Positions 52,148-62,727 of a DNA stretch of 64,000 nucleotides are shown here, in pieces. The DNA comes from Petrolisthes cinctipes (taxonomy: Eukaryota; Arthropoda; Malacostraca; Decapoda; Porcellanidae), in assembly GCA_033782935.1 (NCBI GenBank), contig JAWQEG010000261.1, positions 400,001 to 464,000 of the forward strand. Direction: 5' to 3'. The notes beneath the pieces were generated by a model. That model did not search any database, was not told where the DNA came from, and was given only the letters and a program-made list of their open reading frames with translations. Numbering within the stretch: position 1 is the first letter of the stretch; every line of letters starts with the position of its first letter. The translations under genes and the position numbers were made by a program.

Positions 52148-54286
52148 CTACACACAGTCATCACAGCTGGGGTACAGGTGTCGAGGGCACTTTGGTTTGG
52201 CACATTTAGTGCAGCGGTGCCGGGTCTTCCTGTCTGACCTGGAAGGGCAGTCAGAACACCGTACCAGGGGTGACCTGCTATCAGCAAATGACGTCCCTGG
52301 AGACCCGGCAGCGTGGCCCAGTGAAGGGAGGCCACACACAGTTGTAATCAATGTGTGCAGTTGGCGGGACAGGACTGGTGATGCCAGGCGTGACTGGGCC
52401 CATGGAGTGATGAGTGTCCTCCCCATATTCATCATGGAGGACCTCCTCTTAGGTATGCTGATGCCTGTCCTTGCTCTGTTTTCACAGCTGATAATGAAAG
52501 CATTGATGCATGCTGTATTCAGGATGCCATACCAGAGACAGAGGGGCCATCTTCTTGTCTTCCTAGAGCAGGAACTGGTGGCACACATTTGGTCGAATGT
52601 GTCGACCCCTCCTTTCGTTGCATTATAAAATTCTATTATTTCTGGCTTGCCACTTGATGCAATGGTCGGCTGGGTGTGCTGTGATGACAAGAGCAGCACT
52701 ATTTTCTTTTTAGTACGGGATGTGTGTGCCATGTACGACACCAGCGTCATTTCCTTTGTGAAGAGGAAGGCACTCGAACCATGCTGTCTTGTTTCTTTTG
52801 CTTTCATCTCGTGTGGAATTTCAGCCTTGTTGGCTCGAACTGTGCCAACAAGGGTCATCCCACAGTTGTTGAGGAGGTCGGCGACGAGAGGCACTGATGT
52901 GAACCAGTAGTCAGTAATCACATTTCTATTTGTCCCGTGGTATGGCCTGGTCAGTTCTTTGGTAAAGTAATGGCCAAGGTTGACCCCATCCCGTGGCCTT
53001 GTCCCCTGTTTCCCAAGGTAAGGTATGGCACCAAGCATGTATTTGGTCTCCGAGTCACAGATGATGACAAGCTTGATGCCATATTTGGCAGGTTTGTTGG
53101 GGATGTACATCCTGAAGGGGCACTTCCCTCTAAACCCCAACAGTTGCTCGTCCACTGTGAGGTTTTCATGTGGGACATAGAGCCGGCCACAGTTCTCTAT
53201 AAACTCGTCCCACACCTTCCTCACAGGGGCAAATTTATCCTGCCTCTTCCTCTCGTCACGGGTTTCGGGGTTGTCAAACCTCAGGCAGGATATCAGGAAC
53301 TCGAATCTCCCCTTCGACATTGCTGCTCGATACATGGGACACCCGCTCATTGTGCTCCACATTTCAACGAGGGAGAGATGGTTATCCCTCTGCTGCCCTG
53401 CCACTATGAGTACTCCCAGGAGTGCTAGTATCTCGTTCGGTTCTGTAGCACTGTAAGTCGCACCTTGGCTTGCCATCCTTGCTGCCACAAGCTCTATGCG
53501 TTTGTTTGTCCAGGTGACAATTTCCTGGACAATGGAATCCGTAATGAATAGCTTGATTGCTTGCTCAGGTTCGATGGTATCCCTTGCCTCCTGAGTTGGC
53601 CCTGGAGTAACTCTTGCTAATATGTTCCTAGACAACCTCCTTGCTGTTGCAATGTGCTGGGGCTGACAGCTCCACCTGAAATTTCGGCTGGAAATAGTTG
53701 TTTTATTGAAGTCCACAACAGGTGGAGCATCAGCAACCTGGCGGCGTTTTCCTCTCCTTCCACCACTGGCAGAGGCAGCAGAAGAAGTACTAGCAGGGGC
53801 ATCAGCAGAGGTACTAGCTGGGGCAGCAGCAGAGGTACTAGCAGGGGCAGCAGCAGAGGTACTAGCAGGGGCAGCAGCAGAGGTACTAGCTGGGGCAGCA
53901 GCAGAGGTACTGGCAGGGGCAGCAGCAGAGGTACTAGCTGGGGCAGCAGCAGAGGTACTGGCAGGGGCAGCAGCAGAGGTACTGGCAGGGGCACGACTTT
54001 TTATGGGAGTGGACGTGTAAATCTTCCTCTTTTTTTTACTTGGAGGAGCATCATCCCCATCAAACTCATCACTACTTGCAGACTCCATCAAAGGCACATA
54101 CTCCTCATCAACATCACTATCATATAGTTCATCTATTTCTATATTATCAATACAGTCACTTTCAATTTGTGGCTGAACATCATCCACATCTTCACTATCA
54201 CTACTATCTACCACTGAGAGGGCACCAGATCTGTTCATCATGTCAATAATTTCTTCGTTACTTAGCCACTTGCCTCTACCAGCCAT
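52148..54286 (-). CDS. piggyBac transposase, apparently intact (712 codons)
   Basis: Single open frame from MAGRGKWLSN to a stop. An acidic N-terminus (residues 28-80) is followed by PSKKKRK, a likely nuclear localisation signal, then nine near-identical APASTSAA octapeptides (about 98-172). The DDE_Tnp_1_7-type domain begins near SRNFRWSC. Catalytic Asp candidates are in LTVDEQLLGFRG (near residue 378), VITDYWFTSVPL (near 458) and KGGVDTFDQM (near 560), the piggyBac DDD triad. The usual Asn after the second Asp is Tyr. The C-terminus is the Cys/His zinc-binding domain CSDCPSR, HRCTKCAKPKCPRH and CDDC. It cuts and pastes at TTAA. With intact frame, both TIRs and both TTAA sites, this copy could be autonomous; a domesticated host gene is unlikely given the TIRs. 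Confidence 0.9.
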   Translation of the reverse strand: MAGRGKWLSNEEIIDMMNRSGALSVVDSSDSEDVDDVQPQIESDCIDNIEIDELYDSDVDEEYVPLMESASSDEFDGDDAPPSKKKRKIYTSTPIKSRAPASTSAAAPASTSAAAPASTSAAAPASTSAAAPASTSAAAPASTSAAAPASTSAAAPASTSADAPASTSSAASASGGRRGKRRQVADAPPVVDFNKTTISSRNFRWSCQPQHIATARRLSRNILARVTPGPTQEARDTIEPEQAIKLFITDSIVQEIVTWTNKRIELVAARMASQGATYSATEPNEILALLGVLIVAGQQRDNHLSLVEMWSTMSGCPMYRAAMSKGRFEFLISCLRFDNPETRDERKRQDKFAPVRKVWDEFIENCGRLYVPHENLTVDEQLLGFRGKCPFRMYIPNKPAKYGIKLVIICDSETKYMLGAIPYLGKQGTRPRDGVNLGHYFTKELTRPYHGTNRNVITDYWFTSVPLVADLLNNCGMTLVGTVRANKAEIPHEMKAKETRQHGSSAFLFTKEMTLVSYMAHTSRTKKKIVLLLSSQHTQPTIASSGKPEIIEFYNATKGGVDTFDQMCATSSCSRKTRRWPLCLWYGILNTACINAFIISCENRARTGISIPKRRSSMMNMGRTLITPWAQSRLASPVLSRQLHTLITTVCGLPSLGHAAGSPGTSFADSRSPLVRCSDCPSRSDRKTRHRCTKCAKPKCPRHLYPSCDDCV
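53776..53995 (-). repeat. 24-bp minisatellite inside the piggyBac transposase
   Basis: Nine tandem 24-bp units (GCAGCAGAGGTACTAGCAGG and variants) encode the octapeptide APASTSAA. Units alternate between CTAGCTGGGG, CTAGCAGGGG and CTGGCAGGGG variants, suggesting duplication of unit pairs. Confidence 0.9.
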
Positions 54287-54628
54287 TTTTTTAGATTTCT
54301 GAAAAAAATAACTCAGTACCTGAAAAGAAACACACGTAAGAATTCACAAAATAAAACGGTAACCACAACGTCGGGAGTATATCACCCGGGTAAAAAGTCT
54401 CACAGTCACCACAACGTCGGGTGATATTCTCCCACAATCACAAACATTCCACCCTAGTGGAAAATTCCAAGCACGGAGAGAGAGAGCACACCCACCCTCC
54501 ACGACGCCAAACAAAGACCTACAGCTACTGGGGAGCGCATGCATGATCTCCCATTATTTTGAATCAGAATCACGTGACCACACCGAGGCCCGGGAGATTA
54601 TCTCCCGACGATGGGGTTCCAGGGTTAA

Positions 54629-54920
54629 CAAGACTATTGTGAACTTTAAAGTAATTCAAGTTTCAGAAAGAGTCACCTTCTGTAAGTAAAACAACTAAGT
54701 ACTTTACATAATCAGTCCGTACAAACACCTGGTAACAATTCATGATTGGCAGAAGACGCTGTCCAATGAAGGACAAACATCCTGTGACTCGAAAGTTTGC
54801 TCCCACAAGTGCTGAGACCCACTGTATCCCATACACTCCCCAGTCCACACACCCAACCAACCCATTCAGGACAGCCACATGGCCACCCCTCGAGTGAGTG
54901 GAACCGATGACCCATACAGG
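54629..54920 (-). pseudogene. LINE-d ORF1 N-terminal part
   Basis: The minus-strand frame 54663-54878 contains GVYGIQWVSALVGANFRVTG and YVKYLVVLLTEGDSF, then a stop where Trp is likely, then NLNYFKVHNS up to the piggyBac border. After the piggyBac the reading continues with KACEVTLKASLQ near 51600-51640. This resembles the start of I-type ORF1 proteins before the zinc knuckles. The 5' end is not defined. Confidence 0.5.
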
Positions 54921-55054
54921 TTACAAGTTACGAGTTACAAGTAAACAAACATTAGAAAATTCAAATCTGGATATGTGGATAAAACAAGGTGTAATTATCA
55001 TACTAGTTGTTATGTAATCCATTGAAATATAGGTGGTTCCTCTTGTCAGCAATA

Positions 55055-56338
55055 CAGGGTGTTTCAAAAGTCACTTTACATATTTTAATATTTCTGAAAA
55101 ATTTATTTTCCAACAGAATCCAACCAAACTTACACACAATAAGCCTAAGTGTTTAGGAATGTGTTTTTATAAAGTTTGGAAACCCTAGGTCAGTATGGAA
55201 ATCACTGGCAGACTTCCACATGTGCCAACCCCCCCACCCCCACATCCTTTTCATAGCACTCCTGCCATTTCTTCACACATGCTTTCCCGACATTGGACAA
55301 CATGTTAGGGCTAATGTTTGCGCATGCTTCACAGATTCTCACTTCAAAAGTTGGGAGGTCCTTAGGTTTGGTTGCGTAAACCAGATTTTTGACGTAGCCC
55401 CATTAGAAGAAATCACAGGGGGACAAGCCTGGGGATCTTTGGGCCCAATCAAGAGGTCGGTGACGTCCGATCCAATGGTCGGACACTTTTCGTTCAGGAA
55501 TGATCAGACAAGGGGGGGGGCTCCATATTGTTGGAAGATGTCATAATATTATATGTCTGCCACGTGTGCCAACTGGGGGACGAAAAAGTTTTGAAGCATG
55601 TGACGGTAATTAACCCAGTCACAGTGGCGGTGTCTCCATTTTCCTTTTTGAAAAAATAAGGTCCGATGATTCCACAAAGGACATGGTGCACCAATCAGCT
55701 TGGAGGAACCTCTCTGATATCTTCAGACCTCAACAGGATTTTCCGTTTCCCAGAATCGGGTGTTGTACCGATTGACATTCCCAGAAAAGTGGAACAACCC
55801 CTCATCGCTGAACCACAACTGCTCCAATATGGCTGAGTCAGCCTTGCAATGATGGAGTATACAGCGTTTCACACATTACCTCCAGAGAGTCGTAGTACTG
55901 AGGTTCTAGAACTTGTAGGGGTACATCCAAATATCCTTCCTCAATATCCATTGGATCGATGCCCTGCTGATGTTCAACTCCAGAGCAGCATGCTGGATGG
56001 ATTTCCCTCAACTCTGAACAAATGTGGCTTTAACAGCTTCAACATTTTCCTCATTACACTCAATGTGAGGCTTTCCTGATTGAGGCTGATCACTCATTTT
56101 TTTCGTTCCGACACTGGACAAGCCCATTACCATGGCCTACGTCAAATGCTTCCCACACATACACGTCACGACTTCTGTTGATGCCGTATGCTGTACATAA
56201 ACAGCGTTGAACTTCCATAGTAGAGCAAACCACCTTCTGCATAGGTGCTTAGACCTTGGGGCATATGTGTACCAACCTCACATGCGTACATGAAAATATA
56301 AAGAAAAGAAAGTGTAAAGTGACTTTAAAAACATCCAG
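55055..56338 (-). mobile_element. Decayed mariner-like element (1.28 kb)
   Basis: TA-flanked ends CAGGGTGTTTCAAAAGTCAC (55055) and, inverted, CTGGATGTTTTTAAAGTCAC (56338). Minus-strand frames near 55200-55545 recall the IS630/mariner catalytic region: DIFQQYGAPP followed by a degraded DWAQRSPGLSPCDFF-type block and WGYVKNLVYATKPKDL. Frames are interrupted many times, including at a G-run near 55513. The length is right for a full element, so this is an inactive full-length copy. Confidence 0.75.
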
Positions 56339-56690
56339 TACAATTAAATAATATTTCTAATGTCGCTACAAGAAACAGTATATGACTTAGGTTGCGGTTT
56401 ACACCATTGGAATCGAATCAAATCGATTCAAATAAACACTATTCATGACTCGTTTTGTATCACCACATTGACTCTAATGGAACCATTTACACCAAGGGAA
56501 TTTATTCAAATCATCCCGCATCACGGATATTCAGAGTCACTGATTCACTTGATCCCATTTTTACATTAGTCACGTTGAATCCGCTGAGGATTATGGATAT
56601 GTAGCCTATCATGCTATCGGACATAATGAACATTATTGGTAAAGTGGAACCAGCACAGCTGGATTGCTATAGAATACACCCCTTCTCCAG
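56339..56690. other. Spacer before the DIRS-like element
   Basis: Contains GGTTTACACCATTGG and an inverted CCATTTACACC, perhaps a small TIR element, but boundaries are not clear. No gene. Confidence 0.35.
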
Positions 56691-57632
56691 CCCAGGCCCC
56701 GTATAGGCATATTCTGGGCTAGAAGGGTCTATTCCGTGAAGATCATCAGAAGTAAATATAAATTCAAATCTGGCTTTGTACTGATATGGGAGCCACCTGG
56801 TGGCGGCCTGTGGAGGTACTGACCCCGCCCTGGGGCAGCGACCGCTCGTCCACTCTCTCGCAGAACACGTACTGGTCAACATCTATGCTCCTCGCTGCTT
56901 CGCTATGGTATTGTGTTCATGTGTTCCTGCTATCGTTGCTTCTGTGTTGTGTCTAGTGGCTTGCCTGCTTTGCAGATGTGTGTTGTGTGCGTACGGGGTT
57001 TAGTGTGTGGGGGCAGTTTTTCTTTATTTTCCCTGGGTCTGGGTTCTTTCTTTCCCTCCCCTAGAGGCTGACTTTGGGGCCCCCTTTTTTGGGTTTTTCC
57101 CCTTCATGCCCTTCCTCTCCCCTCCGCCCTGCCACTGGTTCACTTCGGTTGGGTTTTCCTCGGGGTTTTGTAGACCTTCAGTGTGAGTGTTCTCTCCCAC
57201 GTGGGGCCCTTGCCTCCCCACGTGGTGCTCAGTGGGGGCTCTTTTAAGCCCCCCCTAGTGCTCCTTCCCCGAGTGTTGTTTAGTGTTACAGGCGGCGAGG
57301 ATTCTGCGTTGTCCTCGCTCCTGTCCCCCTGTGTTTTGGAGTTTTTTCCCCCAGTGTGTGTTTTTCCCTGGGTTATGCCCCTCAGGTTGTCTGTGCCTCT
57401 CCTGTTGGGGGCTAAGGGCCGGTGTTTCGGCCCGTGGGGGGGTTGGCTTACGGGGGTTTTTTCCCCGGTTAGTGCGTGTAGGGGTTGTTTTGGGGTTTTT
57501 TTTCCACGGGGGCGGGGGCTTGCAGCCCCCGCTACCCGAGTCCATGTTTTACATTTATGTGTTGTTTCACGTGTATTATGTTCTGTGTACGTGTGGATTC
57601 ACGTGTTAACCCCTGTGTGTTTTTCTCCCACA

Positions 57633-60035
57633 GTCTACTTGTGCCGTATGTGCCTTTACGGGGTGTACTGTGCGGGTGTCCCCTGACGGCCACATACATT
57701 GTTCGCCCTACGCACCCTGCTTCACGCCCAAGGGTTACGACCCTTTGGCGTGTGGTGTGTGCCGCCCCTGGGCTGAGTTGTGTCGGGAGACCCCCGCCGC
57801 TGCTTGCCCCAAGCTTCCTGCCCTTGCCTCCCTTCGCACCGCTTGGACTAGGGCTAGGAGGATGGCACACAAGCGTGACGGGTCTTTCTTGACGTGGGCG
57901 GATCCTGTGTTTGGGACCGAACTGGGATTATCCAGAACCCGGTACCCTTCGACGTGCCTCTCGGAGTTGCAGGGGATAGAACCTCTAGCGCCCCGAGAAG
58001 GTACGTCGCCATCCCTAGACGGATCTCCGACTCCTTTCCGGAGCCTCCCGCCCCAGGAAGCGAGCGAGTCCGTCGCGCTGGCCACCCAACCTACCTCACC
58101 GGTACAAGGGCCAAGCGGGGAACCTACCGCTTTGTCGCCCCCAAGGGCTGGCCCTTCGGGCCACTCTCGGGGGCGCAAGCGCTCAGTGAAAAGTTCCCGC
58201 CACGCCAAGAAGACCCGGACTCGCCGTCGTTCTCCTTCCTCCTCGTCTTCCTCTTCATCCTCCTCCTCGTCGTCCTTGTCGGAGGGCTCGCCCTCTCCCG
58301 TCCGCAAGTCCCGCAAGGGTAAGCGAAGGGAGCAGAGCCCTTCGTTGAGGAAGATAGCGTGGATTATCCGCAGTATCCTGCCTTCTGTCATTCCGGCTTA
58401 CCCGCCTCCCGGGCCCGCTGTCCTACCTCCGGTAGCAGCAGCGGTACCCGTTCTTGAACCCGCTCTTCCTCTGCCTCTCCCTGCTGCGTCGCCGGCCGGG
58501 GACTCGATTTCACCCGGGGATTTTGGAACCGTTCCCGTTCCTCCAATCTCTCCGGGACCCGAGTCCCCGACCGGTGCCTTAGCGGAGAAGTTGGCTACCT
58601 CATCTCCTCCTTCTCCTCCCCCATCTTTGGACGACGGTTATCTTCCCAACTCTTGGGCCTCTATTCCTCCTTCCTGGACTCATTCTTCCGAGGAGGGCAG
58701 ACTGGTTGCGTGGTCTCCTGACCCTTCCCAACCAGACGTGTGGGTTCGGAGGGACGACGTCTTGGTGAAGTGGGGAGCAGACGAGTCAGGCGACGCCATC
58801 CCCTTCTATAAGGCTCGCCCAATCTCCGCCCCAGTACCCGCGTCGTCGAAGGTTTCCTTGGCGGCTACCTTGGATGCGATGGGCTTCTTGGTGGAAAATA
58901 GTAACCTACAGCTGTCCCAGGCCTGGAAGATTGACCGTTCCTCTGAGAACACGGCAATCTTCCTGTCCTCGGACGCGTACTTCCCAGGGGATAAGGGCGA
59001 TGGGGACTTGGACATTCCAGCCCTTCTCCTTAAGTCCCTGGATCACCAGAAGCCCACCACTTCCAAGAAACCACCTCCTCCGTCTTTCCCAGTCATCCTC
59101 CCTCCTTCCCGTGCCCCGCCGGGTTTGAGGGAGTGCCTGTTGAAGACGGAGAAGGAGCCGCTGGTCCCCTACCAACTCAAGGAGCCCGACGGTAAGCTGA
59201 GACAGGCGGAAACAGCCGCCCGGTTGGAGCTGTCCCATATCATCTCCACCGGTGCGGCTGTTTCCCTCCTTCGGGACTGTATCAAGTCCCTCACCAACAC
59301 CTTCCATGAGCTGTCAGGCTTACAACTGTCGTGAGTACCGTTGTTCTCTTGTTGTGTTATTTATGGATACAGGGTATGGGGATTCTTAGTTAACCTCTCG
59401 AGTCTCTAATCTCGGGTTTTCTCGGTTTTCCTGTTTCTCCCCTACAGTGACGCGCTCATGTCCATGGCTACCGTGATGGAAGGCATCGGGGCCATGACAA
59501 CCCACAACCTACGGGAGGTGGCGAGGAATTTCACCGAGGCCAGACTGGCGGCCCGCCAGGCGGCCGCCAAATCCGCTCCTGAGATGGCGCAGCGGGGCGT
59601 GGTGCGTGCTGCTCCACTGTCTCCTGCGCTGTTCGACCAGGCAGCAACGGACTCGGTCTTCTCTTCCCTCCCGGCGGAAATTAACTTACCAAAACCTTCC
59701 ACCTCCAAGTAAGTTCCGTTCTGTTGAGTCACTGGTTTTAGGGTTGGTTACAATGTTATTTTGAGATAAGGGTGGAATTCTTGGGTCTGCTCCTAACCAG
59801 TTTGTTTGTCCGTAGGCCGCGTGCCCCACAGCCAGCCAGACCTACCTTCCAACCTCGCAGGCCCTCCCAGCCTGCGAGGCAACCCAGGAATACCTTCCCC
59901 ACTCCTCCACAGCAGCCCCCCAGGTTCCACCAGCGGGGTCAGCAGCCTTTTCGTGGGAGAAGTCAGGGCTCCAATCCCTATTCCAGGCCCAAGCCCTCCT
60001 TCTCCCACCCCTCCCAGAAGGATCGCTCCACTTGA
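57633..60035 (+). CDS. DIRS-like gag protein, at least three exons
   Basis: The coding sequence is open from an acceptor-like TTCTCCCACAG ending at 57632; the true ATG, probably in an upstream exon, is not identified. The N-terminus is Cys-rich (CAVCAFTGC, HIHC, PYAPC, CGVC), as in DIRS gag proteins. Next come an SR-type stretch with a long Ser run and Arg/Lys-rich flanks (about 58190-58330), Pro-rich spacers, and a conserved-looking body (DDGYLPNSWASIPPSW through SGLQLS). Exon junctions: 59330/59448 splits a Ser codon, 59708/59816 splits a Lys codon. The last exon encodes a Pro/Gln/Arg-rich basic tail and stops at TGA 60033-60035. It presumably packages element RNA. Confidence 0.65.
59331..59447 (+). 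other. Probable intron 1 of the DIRS-like gag (117 bp)
   Basis: Donor GTGAGT, pyrimidine-rich tract and CTACAG acceptor. Splicing joins TC to T to make a Ser codon and leads into DALMSMATVMEG. Without splicing a TGA stops the frame at once. Confidence 0.65.
59709..59815 (+). other. Probable intron 2 of the DIRS-like gag (107 bp)
   Basis: Donor GTAAGT and acceptor CCGTAG. Splicing rebuilds a Lys codon and continues into PRAPQPARPTFQP. Unspliced RNA meets TAA at the donor. Confidence 0.65.
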
Positions 60036-61920
60036 GGTTCCCGTCCGGGGGTGCCTCACGGGGTGGTCAGCCGCCTGGCCTTCCCACGGTTGGGCAGCAA
60101 GGGTGATTCGCCAGGGCCTGACTTGGCCCTGGATTTCAGTCCCGGTGAGTAACTGTTCTTCTCATCCTCCCTGTTTGACATTTCTGACATATGACATAAC
60201 CTCTCCCCACCTTGGTGTCCCATTACTGTCAAAATCTCTACCTCACTCCCATCCCCCCTCCGGGTCTCTCGGGTACCGGCTGGGATTACACGTTACCCCA
60301 CTGACATCTGTCACTTTCCATTACAGCCGCTACGTCTCCTGCCTGCCTCAGCCAGAGTGTCACCTTCGGTCGTCCCGCATGTGAGAGAAATGCGGGAAAA
60401 AGGGGTAGTGGAGCGGGCGACGGGGAGGGTCTTTCTTTCTCGTTTATTCACGGTCCCCAAAAAGGACCCGGGAAAAACGAGACTGGTGATGGACCTGAGC
60501 AACCTAAACAAGTTCTTGAAACCTTTACATTTCAAGATGGTTTCGGTTGCTCAGGTCCACACAGTTCTTCGAAAGGGGGACTGGTTAGCATCCCTGGACC
60601 TCCAGGATGCGTACTGGCACGTCCCGATCCACCCCCGGTTTCGCCGATTTCTGGCATTCCATGTGGGGACCGAGACGTTTCAGTTTACCAGGCTCCTTTT
60701 CGGTCTCACTCTAGCTCCTCGGGTCTTCACCAAGCTCGTGAGGGTGGTGGCATCCCACCTGGCGGAGGCGGGTGTCCCCACCTTCATGTACCTGGATGAT
60801 TGGTTGCTTCACGCCCCCTCCAAGGAGCAGGTAGCAAACAACCTCAGGGTAGCAAGGGGGGTGCTAGAGGAAATGGGGTTCCTGCTGAACGTCCCCAAGT
60901 CCTCTCTCACCCCTACTCGCAGACTGTCTTGGCTGGGAATAGAGTGGGACTCTGTTTCGGCCACCCTCTCGCTCGCTCCAGACAACGCCCGCCGGACCCT
61001 CCGCCACGTCCGCCGGGCTTACTTTTCCCGTACTTTCTTTCACCGCCAGTGGGAGTCATTGCTCGGGTCCCTAAACTTCGAGGCCCCCGCAATGCCCCTG
61101 GGACGATTGAAGCACAGGAGGCTGACACGGGAGGTATACCTCCACCTATCCTCCGTACACAGGGACCTTCCCAGGCAAGTTTCCCAAACTCTTCACCGTC
61201 TCCTTCGCCCCTGGCTGCATCCCGGTGCCCTGTATCAGCGAGTTTCCTGGGTATTTCCTCCCCCGGGGATCATGGTGGCGACAGACACATCGGACGTAGG
61301 CTGGGGATACCAGTCTTGCCTGGGACATCAGCGGTGTGGGGGATGGAAGGAAGAGGAGAGGCTACTACACATCAATGCTCGGGAGTTGATGGTAGCAAGG
61401 GAGTGGCTCAACAGACACCCCCAGTTTTCCAGGATAGGTGTCCGCTTCAATATGGACAATGTTGCGGCCATGCAGTGCCTACAGAGACAGGGCACTTCAC
61501 GGTCGGAAATTCTCCTGTCCCTGTCAGAACAGATTTTCTCGATAGTGGCCAAAAGGGCGATTCACATCTCGGCCCGCTATGTGCCAGGGCAGGAGAACGA
61601 TTGGGCGGACGCACTATCCAGGTTCAGAGGGACGTCAGTCGAGTGGCAACTGCGTCTCCCTGTGTTCGAGTCACTCTGCCTTCGCTACGGGACACCGGAG
61701 GTGGACCTATTCGCCTCCCCAACCACGGCCCAACTTCCTCTGTTCCTGCCCTTCTCAACCAGGACAGAGGCGGGAGGCCCGGATGCCTTCACGGAGGATT
61801 GGAACAGGTGGGGGTACCTCTATCTATTTCCACCCCCAGCAACGTCAGTCCTCCTGCAGGCGATCCTCAAGCTGCGCTCATTCAGAGGGAGGGTACTCCT
61901 CATAGCCCCCCTCTGGCCAG
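59950..61920 (+). CDS. DIRS-like pol: reverse transcriptase and RNase H
   Basis: The frame overlaps the end of gag in the +1 phase, with an N-terminal segment VRGCLTGWSAAWPSHGW and GLTWPWISVP. It is joined across a probable intron (60145-60326) to PLRLLPASARVSPSVVPHV. The start is uncertain. The polymerase has FTVPKKDPGKTRLVMDL, SLDLQDAYWHVPIHP, LLFGLTLAPRVFTKL and the catalytic YLDDWLL (about 60800). RNase H shows VATDTSDVGWG (61275), HINARELMVA, NMDNVAAMQCL and PGQENDWADALSR (61600). The closing EVDLFAS and LIAPLWP blocks are typical of DIRS pol. The frame is interrupted at 61920 by the solo LTR; the same protein resumes at 62728. Without the insert the frame would continue uninterrupted. 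Confidence 0.8.
60145..60326 (+). other. Probable intron 3, in DIRS-like pol (182 bp)
   Basis: Donor GTGAGT at 60145, acceptor TTACAG ending 60326, phase 0. Both flanks match the expected pre-reverse-transcriptase region of DIRS elements. The intervening 182 bases have stops in the pol frame and are A/T-richer than the flanks. Confidence 0.6.
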
Positions 61921-62723
61921 TGTTACGGATGCGCTAGAGGGCCACACACCAAGATAATCTGCTGTTACTCCAACAGACTACAACAGGGAAACAGAGTCCC
62001 TTTTGATTAACCTTACTTACGGAAAATCAATAATACCCTTTAACAACCGAACATATCCAGAGTTCTATATAAATGGGAAAGTTAAACACACTGGTTTAAA
62101 ACTTAACAATAAAATATTTAATGAAAATTAATCAACTACGTGACAAGAAATTAGTATACAACAGAATACGATAGAATACCCAACAAACAATAATGAAGAA
62201 ACTAATAAATTAATATCACAAGTTATTACTACTCTACGATGACTTACTTTAATAAGAAAATAATTACTTTAACTACGACAAGATCAATATCACTCGTGAA
62301 GCTCAACCACACACACGTAATACATACGGCAATAATAATAATAATCACAATACACTGTTATGCTTGAATGAATATAGAACAAAATAATGAAATTGTGAAT
62401 GTATGGGAATAATATATATACAAAATACCTCCAGCAAACCAAGAACCGGTTTCCTTGTCTCTCAGCTATCAAATGTGTCTTCCTTTGATTCCAACTAATG
62501 TCTCCCCTAAAAGACGCTCTTCCCCCTTTATATACACTTTTACCCACCCCCTGGGTTGGGGTAGGATATAGGAGAGGGAAGGGGGGTGGAAGGCTCGTGG
62601 CGGATCCTCCTTGAGGCGACAGTCTGTCTGGGAAACGCACGCACGAACAAACACACGAGTACCGTGGGAAATATTAGGCTAGACATTTGTACAAAGTAAC
62701 TGCAAATATTGGGATACATAACA
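61921..62723. mobile_element. Solo LTR (803 bp) with 4-bp target duplication CCAG
   Basis: Begins TGTTACGG and ends ACATAACA, so the termini are TGTTA and TAACA inverted. CCAG stands immediately on both sides (61917-61920 and 62724-62727). The inside is A/T-rich and non-coding, unlike the GC-rich DIRS host sequence. It splits the codon series of the DIRS pol protein exactly, so the insertion and its duplication are fully explained. Orientation is not determined: there is no strong TATA/polyadenylation pair, though a TATATA near 62415 and TATATACACTTT near 62529 exist. Confidence 0.85.
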
Positions 62724-62727
62724 CCAG

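Larger units (their letters stand above)
51647..54624 (-). mobile_element. Complete piggyBac element (2.98 kb) with TTAA target sites
   Basis: TTAA lies at 51643-51646 and 54625-54628. Inverted termini share CCCTGGAACCCCATC; the left has two extra bases (CA) after TTAA. Subterminal CGGGAGATTATCTCCCG-like palindromic words occur at the right end (54360-54610) and a related CCGGGAGAATTTCACCCG at the left. The transposase frame is open. The element splits ORF1 of an older LINE, which continues on both sides. Confidence 0.9.

Noticed and set aside
53776..53995. CRISPR array
   Set aside because: Direct tandem repeats without spacers, inside a eukaryotic transposase gene.
53617..54127. Ser/Arg/Gly-rich and Leu/Pro-rich repeat proteins
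   Set aside because: Alternative-frame readings of the minisatellite in the piggyBac transposase.
57735..58391. 218-codon acidic reverse frame
   Set aside because: Antisense shadow of the Ser/Arg-rich DIRS-like gag; no domain.
60800..61957. 385-codon frame overlapping pol
   Set aside because: Alternative frame of GC-rich pol coding sequence; Pro/Gly/Arg-rich, no domain, while the other frame has all reverse transcriptase and RNase H motifs.
62290..62654. 116-codon reverse frame
   Set aside because: Lies inside the solo LTR and has no recognisable domain.
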